Below, in pieces: positions 7,733 through 15,925 of a stretch of 26,651 bases of DNA. The notes below the pieces were generated by a model. That model was not told where the DNA came from and made no database searches. It saw nothing but the letters and a program-made list of their open reading frames with translations. The stretch's first letter is position 1. Every line of letters starts with the position of its first letter. Origin of the DNA: Aquirhabdus sp. (lineage in GTDB: Bacteria; Pseudomonadota; Gammaproteobacteria; Pseudomonadales; Moraxellaceae); NCBI GenBank assembly GCA_030150135.1, contig JASLGO010000113.1, positions 1 through 26,651 on the forward strand, in the 5' to 3' direction. Both the position numbers and the translations under genes were made by a program.

Positions 7733-8065
7733 TTGAAGAACCGATCAAGTCTAGCTACACTCAAATCGAGTCTAAAAATGCTTACTGTCGTGGGTTTATG
7801 TGCGAGTACATGGCAGTTCGCGGAAGCAATTCCACAGAACGCACCCAAACCCACGCCTTATAAAGCACTTTCTGCACATGACACGGCATGGTACAAAGCG
7901 CACCCCAACTACAAGCCATCGCCAAAACGAGGCTGGATTAAAACGCTTCCACACCGTTATCGCATTGTGAAAGTCAAAAACCAAACTTATTACTATGCGC
8001 ACAACCACTACTATCAACGCAATAGTAATGGCAATGGATATGTCGCAGTCAAAATCCCCTTCTAA
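7733..8065 (+). CDS. Small exported protein, DUF6515-like, TTG start
   Basis: A 110-residue protein with a signal peptide (hydrophobic core LTVVGLCASTW, likely cleavage after AEA at about 32). The mature part is small, basic and rich in Tyr, Pro and Asn. The segment HRYRIVKVKNQTYYYAHNHYY followed by NGYVAVKIP recalls the DUF6515 pattern (polar turn, YYY, then GY-hydrophobic-x-P), but the assignment is from pattern memory only. The TTG start at 7733 is chosen because a good AGAGGTGG ribosome site ends a few bases before it; the next ATG falls inside the signal peptide core. It has its own terminator 32 bases after the stop. Function is unknown; a periplasmic or surface location is predicted. 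Confidence 0.7.
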   Translation: MKNRSSLATLKSSLKMLTVVGLCASTWQFAEAIPQNAPKPTPYKALSAHDTAWYKAHPNYKPSPKRGWIKTLPHRYRIVKVKNQTYYYAHNHYYQRNSNGNGYVAVKIPF

Positions 8066-8096
8066 ATCTCATTCATCCAACTCGCCAACAGGCATA

Positions 8097-8121
8097 AAAG
8101 CTCATCATTGATGGGCTTTTT
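8097..8121 (+). terminator. Rho-independent terminator after small exported gene
   Basis: Ten-pair stem 8097-8106 / 8110-8119 (AAAGCTCATC with GATGGGCTTT, one G-T pair), loop ATT, with the T run ending at 8121. Confidence 0.8.
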
Positions 8122-8251
8122 GCGTACTGGATTCCAAGCTTAATCGGAATATACTTTGCCGCGCGTTCATGATTGTCGCCTCTTTGCTCACAAAGTTAGC
8201 TACAATGTCGGGCGAATTGTGGAGACGATTTCTACACACCGTTCCAAATAT

Positions 8252-8289
8252 TGATCTAATCCTAGTCTGCTTGAGATCCAACAGCTAGG
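8252..8289 (+). promoter_or_regulatory. Candidate prpB promoter and leader hairpin
   Basis: TG-A-TCTAAT at 8252-8260 resembles an extended -10 element 52 bases before the prpB start; no good -35 is present. Right after it an imperfect hairpin can form from CCTAG-T-CTG (8261-8269) and CAG-CTAGG (8282-8289), placing structure at the very 5' end of the leader. The rest of the 8122-8312 gap shows nothing I can name. Confidence 0.25.
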
Positions 8290-8312
8290 ACACATTCTCG
8301 AGGAGTGCTTTG

Positions 8313-9191
8313 ATGTCAAATAGCGCAGGTAAACGTTTTAGAGAAGCCTTAGCAGCCGAAAAACCATTACAAATCATGGGCACAGTCAATGCCTACGCCG
8401 CAATGATGGCGACCCAAGTCGGTTATAAAGCCATTTATTTATCAGGCGCAGGAGTTGCCAACTACTCTTACGGTTTGCCAGATTTAGGCATCACATCATT
8501 AGAAGATGTACTCATTGATGCTCGCCGTATCACCAGTGTTGTAGATACTCCATTACTCGTTGATATTGATACGGGTTGGGGTGGTGCATTTAACATTGGT
8601 CGTACCGTCAAAGAAATGATTCGTGCAGGTGTTGCAGCTGTGCACATCGAAGATCAAGTTGCGCAAAAGCGCTGTGGTCATCGTCCAAACAAAGAAATCG
8701 TTTCTAAACAAGAAATGGTTGACCGCGTAAAAGCCGCTGTCGATGCAAAAACTGATTCTGATTTCGTCATCATGGCGCGTACCGATTCGTTACAAGCTGA
8801 AGGCTTACAAGGCGTAATTGATCGTGCTTGCGCGTTTGTTGAAGCAGGTGCCGATGCGATTTTCGCTGAAGCGATGACTGACATTACCATGTACAAAAAA
8901 GTCTGTGATGCGGTCAAAGTTCCAGTCCTTGCGAATATCACTGAATTTGGTGATACGCCATACTACACCGTTGAACAATTGCGTGAACAAGATATCGCCA
9001 TGGTTCTGTATCCACTTTCTGGAACTCGTGCGATGCAAAAAGCTGCATTAGCAGTCTTCGAAGCTGTACGCAAAGAAGGCACGCAAGTGAATGTGCTGGA
9101 TCTCATGCAAAAACGCAAAGAACTCTACCAATTCTTAGATTATCATTCATACGAAGATAAATTAGATGCGTTGTTCAAAGCAGATAAGTAA
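8313..9191 (+). CDS. prpB: 2-methylisocitrate lyase
   Basis: Cleaves 2-methylisocitrate to pyruvate and succinate, the last step of the methylcitrate cycle for propionate use, in the cytoplasm. 292 residues in the isocitrate lyase/PEP mutase superfamily. The catalytic loop KRCGHRP carries Cys121 (E. coli Cys123), and the magnesium-binding VDIDTGWG segment has D84 and D86. The N-terminal region GTVNAYAAMMA and SGAGVANYSYGLPDLG match PrpB rather than AceA. The start is ATG 8313 with GAGGAG seven bases upstream; a TTG directly before it is ignored. prpC follows after a 155-base gap that holds a structured repeat, and no terminator-like T tract separates them, so they may still be co-transcribed. 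No GntR- or PrpR-type regulator gene lies nearby, unlike most prp loci. Confidence 0.95.
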   Translation: MSNSAGKRFREALAAEKPLQIMGTVNAYAAMMATQVGYKAIYLSGAGVANYSYGLPDLGITSLEDVLIDARRITSVVDTPLLVDIDTGWGGAFNIGRTVKEMIRAGVAAVHIEDQVAQKRCGHRPNKEIVSKQEMVDRVKAAVDAKTDSDFVIMARTDSLQAEGLQGVIDRACAFVEAGADAIFAEAMTDITMYKKVCDAVKVPVLANITEFGDTPYYTVEQLREQDIAMVLYPLSGTRAMQKAALAVFEAVRKEGTQVNVLDLMQKRKELYQFLDYHSYEDKLDALFKADK

Positions 9192-9216
9192 TAGGTTTTA
9201 ACAAAGTGTTTTTATT

Positions 9217-9316
9217 AAAAGCAAATCCTCTTCCTCGCGGTACTACCGCATATTCCTTTGTCTAAAAAGGAATACTCCTCCCTTTGCAAAGGGAGGTCGG
9301 AAGGGATTTTGCTTTT
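9217..9316. repeat. Cloverleaf-like intergenic palindromic element
   Basis: A 100-base block between prpB and prpC made almost entirely of inverted repeats. Outer arms 9217-9234 and 9299-9316 pair at 15 of 18 positions. Inside are three hairpins: 9237-9249 (GCGGTA-C-TACCGC), 9251-9274 (9-pair stem TATTCCTTT / AAAGGAATA, 6-base loop) and the perfect 20-base palindrome at 9277-9296. The whole folds as a three-armed cloverleaf in DNA or RNA. It looks like a dispersed repetitive element (REP/MITE-like), possibly stabilising the prpB part of the message. No encoded protein is seen. Confidence 0.7.
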
Positions 9317-9346
9317 GACTTTCAACAAAAGACAGGAATGAATAAC

Positions 9347-10477
9347 ATGGCAGAAGCAAAAGTACTATCGGGTGCTGGTCTACGTGGTCAAGTCGCTGGC
9401 AAAACTGCACTCTCAACCGTCGGTAAAGAAGGCGCTGGCCTGACTTATCGCGGCTATGATGTGCGTGATTTGGCGGAACATTGTGAATTTGAAGAAGTTG
9501 CGTATTTGATTTTCTTTGGTGAACTCCCAACCAAAGCTCAACTCGCAGCCTACAAAGCAAAACTGAAAACCTTACGCGGTTTGCCACAAGCGCTAAAAAC
9601 TGTTTTGGAAAACATTCCAAAAGAAGCACATCCAATGGATGTCATGCGTACGGGTTGTTCAATGCTCGGCAACCTCGAAACTGAACTCAGTTTTGCTGAA
9701 CAACAAGACAAAACTGACCGTCTGCTCGCAGCATTCCCATCGATCATCACTTATTGGTATCGTTTCAGCCATGACGGCGTGCGTATCGAAACTGAAACTG
9801 ATGACGACAGCATTGGTTCACATTTCTTGCATTTGCTCAAAGGTGAAAAACCTAACGCACTGCATGCACAAACCATGAACGTCTCATTAATTCTGTACGC
9901 AGAGCATGAGTTCAATGCATCAACTTTCACCGCACGCGTCTGTGCATCAACCTTGTCTGATATGCATTCTTGCATCACTGCTGCGATTGGCTCACTGCGT
10001 GGCCCATTGCATGGCGGCGCAAACGAAGCTGCGATGGATATGATCGAAAAATTCACCAGCCCAGACCATGCTGAACAAGAAATGATGGCGATGCTGGCAC
10101 GTAAAGACAAGATCATGGGCTTCGGTCATGCGATCTACAAAGACAACGACCCACGTAACGGCATCATCAAACTCTGGTCAGAAAAACTCGCCGCAGATGT
10201 TGGTGACACTGTGCTCTACCCTGTGTCTGTACGCTGTGAAGAAGTCATGTGGCGTGAGAAAAAACTGTTCTGTAACGCAGACTTCTTCCATGCTTCTGCG
10301 TATCACTTCATGGGTATTCCAACAAAACTATTCACCCCAATTTTCGTGATTAGTCGTTTGACAGGTTGGGCGGCACACGTCATGGAACAACGCGCGGACA
10401 ACCGTATCATTCGCCCAAGCGCGGAATATACAGGTCCAGAACTGCGTCAAGTGACTCCGATTGCACAACGCGGTTAA
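9347..10477 (+). CDS. prpC: 2-methylcitrate synthase
   Basis: Condenses propionyl-CoA with oxaloacetate to 2-methylcitrate, the entry step of the methylcitrate cycle. 376 residues, citrate synthase superfamily. The catalytic triad is visible as His222 (RGPLHGGANEAAM), His261 (GFGHAIYK) and Asp312 (NADFFHASAY). The short length and the N-terminus MAEAKVLSGAGLRGQ fit the PrpC branch rather than the housekeeping GltA of about 430 residues. The reading frame is open further upstream into the palindromic element. The ATG at 9347 is preferred because AGGA at 9334-9337 is nine bases away and the family N-terminus begins here; the ATG at 9338 directly abuts the AGGA. A bidirectional terminator follows, so acnD is not reached by this transcript. 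Confidence 0.95.
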   Translation: MAEAKVLSGAGLRGQVAGKTALSTVGKEGAGLTYRGYDVRDLAEHCEFEEVAYLIFFGELPTKAQLAAYKAKLKTLRGLPQALKTVLENIPKEAHPMDVMRTGCSMLGNLETELSFAEQQDKTDRLLAAFPSIITYWYRFSHDGVRIETETDDDSIGSHFLHLLKGEKPNALHAQTMNVSLILYAEHEFNASTFTARVCASTLSDMHSCITAAIGSLRGPLHGGANEAAMDMIEKFTSPDHAEQEMMAMLARKDKIMGFGHAIYKDNDPRNGIIKLWSEKLAADVGDTVLYPVSVRCEEVMWREKKLFCNADFFHASAYHFMGIPTKLFTPIFVISRLTGWAAHVMEQRADNRIIRPSAEYTGPELRQVTPIAQRG

Positions 10478-10490
10478 TCCACTGTGATGT

Positions 10491-10520
10491 AAAAAAGCCC
10501 TCGTGAATGAGGGCTTTTTT
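10491..10520. terminator. Bidirectional terminator between prpC and EAL gene
   Basis: AAAAAAGCCCTC (10491-10502) pairs with GAGGGCTTTTTT (10509-10520) across loop GTGAAT. A and T runs on both sides let it serve prpC on the plus strand and the convergent EAL gene on the minus strand. Confidence 0.92.
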
Positions 10521-10548
10521 ATTGTACAAATTATTTGAAAAGACAGAA

Positions 10549-11940
10549 TCACACCTCTTGAAGCTCAACATCAACGTCATGCGTGACAGCCGCTAATCGA
10601 CTCTGAATAAAATCATTAAACTCACGAATCCGCAGAGGATGACTGAGTAAATAACCTTGTATCGTAAAACATCCGATACTACGCAAGAACTGGCGCTGCT
10701 CTTCTGTTTCAACGCCTTCTGCAATGACATCCAATTCCATATTGTGAGCAAGTGACACTACGGTACGGACAATCGCCTCATCTTGTGGACTCGACAACAT
10801 CTCACGAACAAACGACTGATCGACTTTCAATTGATCAATGGGCAGTTTTTTCAGATAACTCAATGAAGAATATCCAGTCCCAAAGTCATCTAATGAAATG
10901 CTCACACCTGCTGCCTTGAGTGCTGTCATTTTTGTGATAATGTCTTCGACATCATTGACCAACATGCTTTCCGTCAATTCAAGTTTGAGTAATTTAGGGT
11001 TTGCACCTGAACGCTCAAGCACAGACAAAACCTGCGCAACATAATCAACTTGTTTGAACTCCTGCGCACTGACATTAATCGATAAGGAGAGATGCGCCGT
11101 CTCGGCTTTTTGTGACCATTTAACTAATTGCGCACACGCTGTGCCCAATACCCAATGACCCAGTGGGCGAATAATTCCAATTTGTTCAGCCAAAGGAATA
11201 AATTCATCTGGCGAGATGATGCCCTCTATCGGATGAATCCAGCGAATTAAGGCTTCTGAACCAACAATCTGACCGCCCTCATCAGCTTGTGGTTGGTAAT
11301 ACAACACAAATTGATTGTGTGCTAACGCCTTACGCAGCTCAACCTCAATCGCATTGGCCTTCTTGGCATTGGTCTGCATCAAGTGGAACAGCACGTAAAT
11401 CAGACTCAGTGCAATCACATTATTTGCCCAAGCACCAAAAATGCGCTCATTGGGGCTGATTGCGTACGGTGTTACAATCCCCCACATACTGCTCGCAAAA
11501 AAACCATACGCCACAAAACAAATCAACGGAAACCCATAGGACAGCACGTAATGCTCATCCTTGAAGCCAATAAAACAGCCAATCCCAATCAATAAGAAGA
11601 AAATATGCACCGTTCTCGGCGTCGATGCCGTAGGCACATCCAGAATGATGCTTAATATACAAAATACAATAAATGACGACACCGCTAGAACAGCAAATGT
11701 GCTGAGAACTTTACCTTGACGCACTAAAAAGAAAGAAACAACACCAGCAGCAATCAGAATAAATCTAATCACTAACTGCAACCATTGTTCATTGATAATG
11801 TTATAAATTCCCCAAGGAATATCTACAGCCACGAGAACTAAGCAGCATGCGTAAAGCAAGCGGTTTAAGCGAAACTCTCGGTTCAAATCTTGACTCATCA
11901 AGTGGAACCGACCTGTATTCTGCCTATCCAATGGCTGCAT
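10549..11940 (-). CDS. Membrane-bound EAL-domain cyclic di-GMP phosphodiesterase
   Basis: A 463-residue inner-membrane protein predicted to hydrolyse cyclic di-GMP to pGpG. The N-terminal half (about 27-190) has about six membrane helices in closely packed pairs and no recognised sensor motif. The EAL domain (about 200-450) follows directly, with no GGDEF domain. Active-site residues look intact: the EAL-type motif S-E229-A-L-I-R-W, N289 in SINVSAQEF, E321 in LELTES, the D351-D352 pair in LDDFGTGYSSL, K372 in IDQLKVDQSF and E408 in IAEGVETEEQ. Activity is therefore likely. The start at 11940 is supported by AAAGGA about nine bases upstream; an internal Met15 is an alternative without a ribosome site. 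It is convergent to prpC and divergent from acnD, sitting inside what is normally one operon. Its input signal is unknown. Confidence 0.9.
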   Translation of the reverse strand: MQPLDRQNTGRFHLMSQDLNREFRLNRLLYACCLVLVAVDIPWGIYNIINEQWLQLVIRFILIAAGVVSFFLVRQGKVLSTFAVLAVSSFIVFCILSIILDVPTASTPRTVHIFFLLIGIGCFIGFKDEHYVLSYGFPLICFVAYGFFASSMWGIVTPYAISPNERIFGAWANNVIALSLIYVLFHLMQTNAKKANAIEVELRKALAHNQFVLYYQPQADEGGQIVGSEALIRWIHPIEGIISPDEFIPLAEQIGIIRPLGHWVLGTACAQLVKWSQKAETAHLSLSINVSAQEFKQVDYVAQVLSVLERSGANPKLLKLELTESMLVNDVEDIITKMTALKAAGVSISLDDFGTGYSSLSYLKKLPIDQLKVDQSFVREMLSSPQDEAIVRTVVSLAHNMELDVIAEGVETEEQRQFLRSIGCFTIQGYLLSHPLRIREFNDFIQSRLAAVTHDVDVELQEV

Positions 11941-12299
11941 GGTCTCAGTCCTTTATTCAATCACAATACTTTTCTAGTTGTTTTGACTCGGTGTTCGTCC
12001 TGAACTGTTTAATCCGATAACACATTCACTTTCTAGATACATAGACCTAAATCCAGCGCCTATGCGACCTCAATGTTCAAATTATGATAAAAAAATGACC
12101 ACCTGTATCGTCAATTTATCTTATTTTTGTGAAAAAAAGGTAAAAAAAGTACAAATGTACAAACATTTTCGAGCAAAAACTCTAAAAAATGCCAAATAGT
12201 GCACTATCTACATGAATTATAAACGATTTGGGAAATGGCATTTTGAAGGAGTACAATACCGCCATCTTTAGAAGCAACCCTTTAACAGAGCTAACCGCC
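11941..12299 (+). promoter_or_regulatory. AT-rich divergent control region upstream of acnD
   Basis: This 359-base gap between the divergent EAL gene and acnD holds no gene I can support. It contains the direct repeat GTACAAA at 12149-12155 and 12157-12163, the inverted repeat AAATGT-ACAA-ACATTT spanning 12153-12168, the perfect palindrome ATAGTGCACTAT at 12196-12207, and a TATAAA -10 candidate at 12218-12223. If that -10 is used, the palindrome overlaps the -35 and spacer, a typical repressor position. The frame of acnD stays open from a TTG at 12228, but no family homology is visible before 12300. Confidence 0.35.
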
Positions 12300-14921
12300 A
12301 TGAATACTGCATACCGCAAACACCTACCGAACTCTCAGCTTGACTACTTCGATACCCGCGCTGCGGTTGAAGCCATTCAAGCAGGTAGCTATGACACATT
12401 GCCATACACATCCAAAGTTCTAGCGGAGCAGTTAGTACGCCGCTGTGATCCAGCCACACTGACCGACTCATTGAAACAGCTCATCGAACGTCGTCAGGAT
12501 TTGGATTTTCCATGGTATCCAGCGCGCGTCGTTTGTCATGATATTTTGGGTCAAACTGCACTGGTTGATTTGGCAGGTTTGCGTGATGCGATTGCTGATC
12601 AAGGCGGTGATCCATCCAAAGTCAATCCAGTTGTTCCAACCCAATTGATCGTTGACCACTCGCTCGCCGTAGAATGTGGTGGTTTTGATCCTGATGCATT
12701 CAACAAAAACCGTGCAATTGAAGATCGTCGTAACGAAGACCGTTTCCATTTTATTGACTGGACCAAAACTGCGTTTAAAAACGTCGACGTGATTCCAGCG
12801 GGTAACGGCATCATGCACCAGATCAATCTGGAAAAAATGTCTCCTGTGATTCAAAACCGTGATGGTTTGGCATTCCCTGATACTTGCGTGGGGACTGACT
12901 CACACACTCCGCACGTCGATGCGCTCGGGGTGATCGCGATTGGTGTCGGCGGTTTGGAAGCTGAAACTGTCATGCTCGGTCGTGCGTCGATGATGCGTTT
13001 GCCAGACATCGTCGGTGTCGAGCTGACAGGAAAACGTCAAGCTGGCATTACTGCAACTGACATCGTTCTTGCCCTCACAGAATTCCTACGCAAAGAACGT
13101 GTCGTCGGTGCATACGTCGAGTTTTTCGGCGAAGGCGCAAACAGCATGACGATTGGCGACCGCGCAACCATTTCCAACATGACTCCAGAATACGGCGCAA
13201 CTGCGGCGATGTTCTACATCGACCAGCAAACTATCGATTACCTCCGCCTCACAGGCCGTGAAGAAGATCAAATCGCGCTGGTTGAAAACTATGCCAAAAC
13301 CACAGGTCTGTGGGCAAGTGAAATGACCAAAGCAGTCTACCCACGCGTTCTGACTTTTGATCTGTCGACTGTCACCCGTAACATGGCAGGTCCATCAAAT
13401 CCACATGCGCGCGTTGCCACTGCTGATTTAGCAGCTAAAGGCATTGCGGGTAACTTGGACGCTGCAAAAGCACAAGAAGCTGAAGGTCTAATGCCTGATG
13501 GTGCGGTCATCATTGCTGCGATTACCTCATGTACTAATACGTCAAATCCACGTAACACTGTCGCTGCTGGCTTGCTCGCACGTAAAGCCCTTGAACTCGG
13601 TCTCGTTCGTAAACCATGGGTGAAATCATCTTTCGCGCCTGGTTCTAAAGCAGCTGCGCTGTATTTGGAAGAAGCTGGCGTTTTGACTGACCTTGAAAAA
13701 CTCGGCTTTGGTATCGTCGCTTACGCTTGTACCACCTGTAACGGCATGTCAGGTGCGCTTGATCCAGTGATTCAACAAGAGATCATTGACCGTGACTTGT
13801 ACGCAACCGCTGTACTGTCAGGTAACCGTAACTTTGACGGTCGTATCCATCCGTATGCGAAGCAAGCGTTCTTGGCATCTCCACCGTTAGTTGTGGCATA
13901 TGCGATTGCAGGTACGATTCGTTTTGATATCGAAAAAGACGTATTGGGCACCGACAAAAACGGCAATCCAATTTACCTAAAAGACATCTGGCCATCGGAT
14001 GAAGAAATTGATGCGTTGGTAGCGAAAAGCGTTAAACCAGAACAGTTCCGTAAAGTTTATATTCCGATGTTTGATTTGGGACAAGTTGAAGAAGCGGCGA
14101 GCCCACTCTACGACTGGCGTCCAATGTCGACCTATATCCGTCGTCCGCCTTACTGGGATACGACAGGTGTTGGCGCATTGGCTGCGAATCCACGTACGTT
14201 GAAAGGCATGCGTCCGCTGGCGGTACTGCCTGACAACATCACCACTGACCATTTGTCACCATCGAATGCGATTATGATGAACAGTGCTGCAGGTGAATAT
14301 CTGCACAAGATGGGTCTACCAGAAGAAGACTTCAACAGCTACGCGACTCACCGTGGTGATCACTTAACAGCGATGCGTGCAACCTTTGCGAATCCAAAAT
14401 TATTTAATGAAATGGTTCGCAATGCCGATGGCACCGTAAAACAAGGTTCGCTGGCACGCGTTGAGCCAGAAGGCAAAGTCATGCGCATGTGGGAAGCGAT
14501 GGAAACCTACATGGAGCGCAAACAACCGTTGATCATTGTGGCGGGTGCTGACTATGGTCAAGGTTCTAGCCGTGACTGGGCTGCAAAGGGCGTGCGTCTG
14601 GCGGGTGTGGAAGCCATTGTCGCAGAAGGCTTTGAGCGTATTCACCGTACCAATTTGATTGGTATGGGTGTGCTGCCGTTGCAATTTAAAGCAGGTACTA
14701 CGCGTCTGACATTAGGTTTGGATGGTACAGAAACTTATGACGTGATTGGCGAGCGTAAAGCACGTCAAGACCTGACTTTGGTGATTCATCGTGCGAATGG
14801 TGAAACCATTGAAGTGCCTGTAACCTCTCGTTTGGATACAGCAGAAGAAGTGCTGATTTACGAAGCAGGCGGTGTACTACAACGCTTTGCACAGGACTTC
14901 TTGGAAGGCAATGTGGCTTAA
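12300..14921 (+). CDS. acnD: Fe/S-dependent 2-methylcitrate dehydratase AcnD
   Basis: Dehydrates 2-methylcitrate to 2-methylaconitate (the trans-type product) and works with PrpF, which isomerises it for rehydration. 873 residues, aconitase superfamily. The 4Fe-4S ligands are Cys411 (ITSCTNTSNP), Cys477 and Cys480 (ACTTCNGMSG). Further signatures are TDSHTPHVDALG at 199-210 and the C-terminal swivel-domain motif GADYGQGSSRDWA. The N-terminus MNTAYRKHLPNSQLDYFDTR fits AcnD rather than AcnA. I prefer ATG 12300 over the upstream TTG 12228 on homology, although no strong ribosome site precedes it. It has its own upstream control region and terminator, and it is separated from prpC by the EAL gene and from prpF by over 7 kb. 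A decayed copy of its last ~40 codons lies at 17091-17219. Confidence 0.95.
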   Translation: MNTAYRKHLPNSQLDYFDTRAAVEAIQAGSYDTLPYTSKVLAEQLVRRCDPATLTDSLKQLIERRQDLDFPWYPARVVCHDILGQTALVDLAGLRDAIADQGGDPSKVNPVVPTQLIVDHSLAVECGGFDPDAFNKNRAIEDRRNEDRFHFIDWTKTAFKNVDVIPAGNGIMHQINLEKMSPVIQNRDGLAFPDTCVGTDSHTPHVDALGVIAIGVGGLEAETVMLGRASMMRLPDIVGVELTGKRQAGITATDIVLALTEFLRKERVVGAYVEFFGEGANSMTIGDRATISNMTPEYGATAAMFYIDQQTIDYLRLTGREEDQIALVENYAKTTGLWASEMTKAVYPRVLTFDLSTVTRNMAGPSNPHARVATADLAAKGIAGNLDAAKAQEAEGLMPDGAVIIAAITSCTNTSNPRNTVAAGLLARKALELGLVRKPWVKSSFAPGSKAAALYLEEAGVLTDLEKLGFGIVAYACTTCNGMSGALDPVIQQEIIDRDLYATAVLSGNRNFDGRIHPYAKQAFLASPPLVVAYAIAGTIRFDIEKDVLGTDKNGNPIYLKDIWPSDEEIDALVAKSVKPEQFRKVYIPMFDLGQVEEAASPLYDWRPMSTYIRRPPYWDTTGVGALAANPRTLKGMRPLAVLPDNITTDHLSPSNAIMMNSAAGEYLHKMGLPEEDFNSYATHRGDHLTAMRATFANPKLFNEMVRNADGTVKQGSLARVEPEGKVMRMWEAMETYMERKQPLIIVAGADYGQGSSRDWAAKGVRLAGVEAIVAEGFERIHRTNLIGMGVLPLQFKAGTTRLTLGLDGTETYDVIGERKARQDLTLVIHRANGETIEVPVTSRLDTAEEVLIYEAGGVLQRFAQDFLEGNVA

Positions 14922-14944
14922 TTCTATACAAGAATTAGCTGTTG

Positions 14945-14972
14945 AAAACCTCGCTCTTTAGCGGGGTTTTTT
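14945..14972 (+). terminator. Rho-independent terminator after acnD
   Basis: Eleven-pair stem AAAACCTCGCT (14945-14955) / AGCGGGGTTTT (14960-14970) with loop CTTT and a T run to 14972. It means acnD is transcribed alone or ends its unit here. The remaining bases to the next gene show only a small GCTGC-AAAA-GCAGC hairpin at 15027-15040. Confidence 0.9.
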
Positions 14973-15126
14973 ATTGTCAGATTTAAATGCATTTCATTGA
15001 GGAATCATTATACTTAATGGGTATATGCTGCAAAAGCAGCGTCATTTCCAGATAACAAATTGATCAAACAACAATCAGGCATGGATTAACCCAATGCCGT
15101 TTTCTTGAGTTAAAGGGGTATCTGTG

Positions 15127-15846
15127 ATGTTAAAAAATCCTGCTACATCCGAACGACGTTTTTACAGTGGTATGGCGATTGCCATGCTATTGGCTGTTTT
15201 TTATGGGTTCTCTCATAGCTTTTATTTAAAGCCGCTTTACCCAAATTGGCCCGCAACACATAACCCATGGGCCTATGTCCATGGTGTGGTGTTTACATTG
15301 TGGATCCTGCTGTTTTTATTGCAAACATCACTGATCGCTACCGATAACAGGGCGATTCACCGTAAAACTGGTGCTTTTGGTGCATTATTAGCAACGTCAA
15401 TGGTTATTCTGGGCATTTATGTCGCGCTACTCGCTGCGGGTAGCCCACATGGCTTTGTCAATGTCCCTGTACCTCCTCTACGTTTCCTCGCCATTCCTGT
15501 GATTGATATTCTCGTGTTCGGATTCTGTGTTGCGATGGGAGTAAGTCTTCGTCGTCAGGCACAGAGCCATAAGCGTTGGATGTTGTTGGCAACATTAGCC
15601 TTGTTACCACCCGCTTTTGCTCGTTTTCCTCAAGTTGCTCCTTACGGCCCTCCTGCTTTCTTTGGCTTAACCGATTTATTCATTCTGGCATTAATCGTTT
15701 GGGATATTTGTTCTCAAGGGCGTGTACAACAAGTGACATGGCGTGGCGGTCTGCTCATCGTGGTTTGTCAGATACTAAGTCTGATTGTATCAGGCACTAA
15801 TTGGTGGGTTACCTTTGCCAAGTGGGCGACTGATTTAATTAAGTAA
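15127..15846 (+). CDS. Seven-helix integral membrane protein of unknown function
   Basis: A 239-residue protein with about seven predicted membrane helices (near 14-32, 50-71, 83-104, 119-141, 150-165, 178-197 and 205-224) and no signal peptide. Conserved-looking polar residues near the membrane are His52 (YVHGVVFTLW), His78 (AIHRKTG) and His148 (SHKRW). Histidines at helix ends recall haem- or metal-binding membrane proteins, but I do not recognise a named family and will not assign a function. AGGGG at 15114-15118 serves either GTG 15124 or ATG 15127; ATG is chosen. It stands alone between the acnD terminator and a convergent solute-binding gene. Confidence 0.75.
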   Translation: MLKNPATSERRFYSGMAIAMLLAVFYGFSHSFYLKPLYPNWPATHNPWAYVHGVVFTLWILLFLLQTSLIATDNRAIHRKTGAFGALLATSMVILGIYVALLAAGSPHGFVNVPVPPLRFLAIPVIDILVFGFCVAMGVSLRRQAQSHKRWMLLATLALLPPAFARFPQVAPYGPPAFFGLTDLFILALIVWDICSQGRVQQVTWRGGLLIVVCQILSLIVSGTNWWVTFAKWATDLIK

Positions 15847-15871
15847 TCAATTGATTTCACAAGGTTGTAAA

Positions 15872-15894
15872 AAACCCCGCTTGGTGCGGGGTTT
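15872..15894. terminator. Bidirectional terminator between convergent genes
   Basis: AAACCCCGC (15872-15880) / GCGGGGTTT (15886-15894) around loop TTGGT. On the minus strand the stem is followed by six T residues, so it is best suited to end the solute-binding gene; on the plus strand the T tract is interrupted. Confidence 0.85.
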
Positions 15895-15925
15895 CCTTTT
15901 CAACGCTACATGAAGTTCATCAAAC

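Noticed and set aside
9217..9316. Riboswitch or T-box for prpC
   Set aside because: Pairing is nearly complete and palindromic, without the conserved unpaired core a riboswitch needs; a repeat element fits better.
9284..9346. Longer prpC starting inside the palindrome
   Set aside because: The extra residues come from the repeat element and lack family similarity; AGGA and the conserved N-terminus support 9347.
9243..9635. 130-codon minus-strand frame across the palindromic element and prpC start
   Set aside because: It is made of repeat sequence plus prpC antisense; nothing supports coding.
12228..12299. N-terminal extension of AcnD from TTG 12228
   Set aside because: The extra 24 residues lack similarity to AcnD as I know it, and no start codon at good spacing follows the GAAGGAG at 12245-12251.
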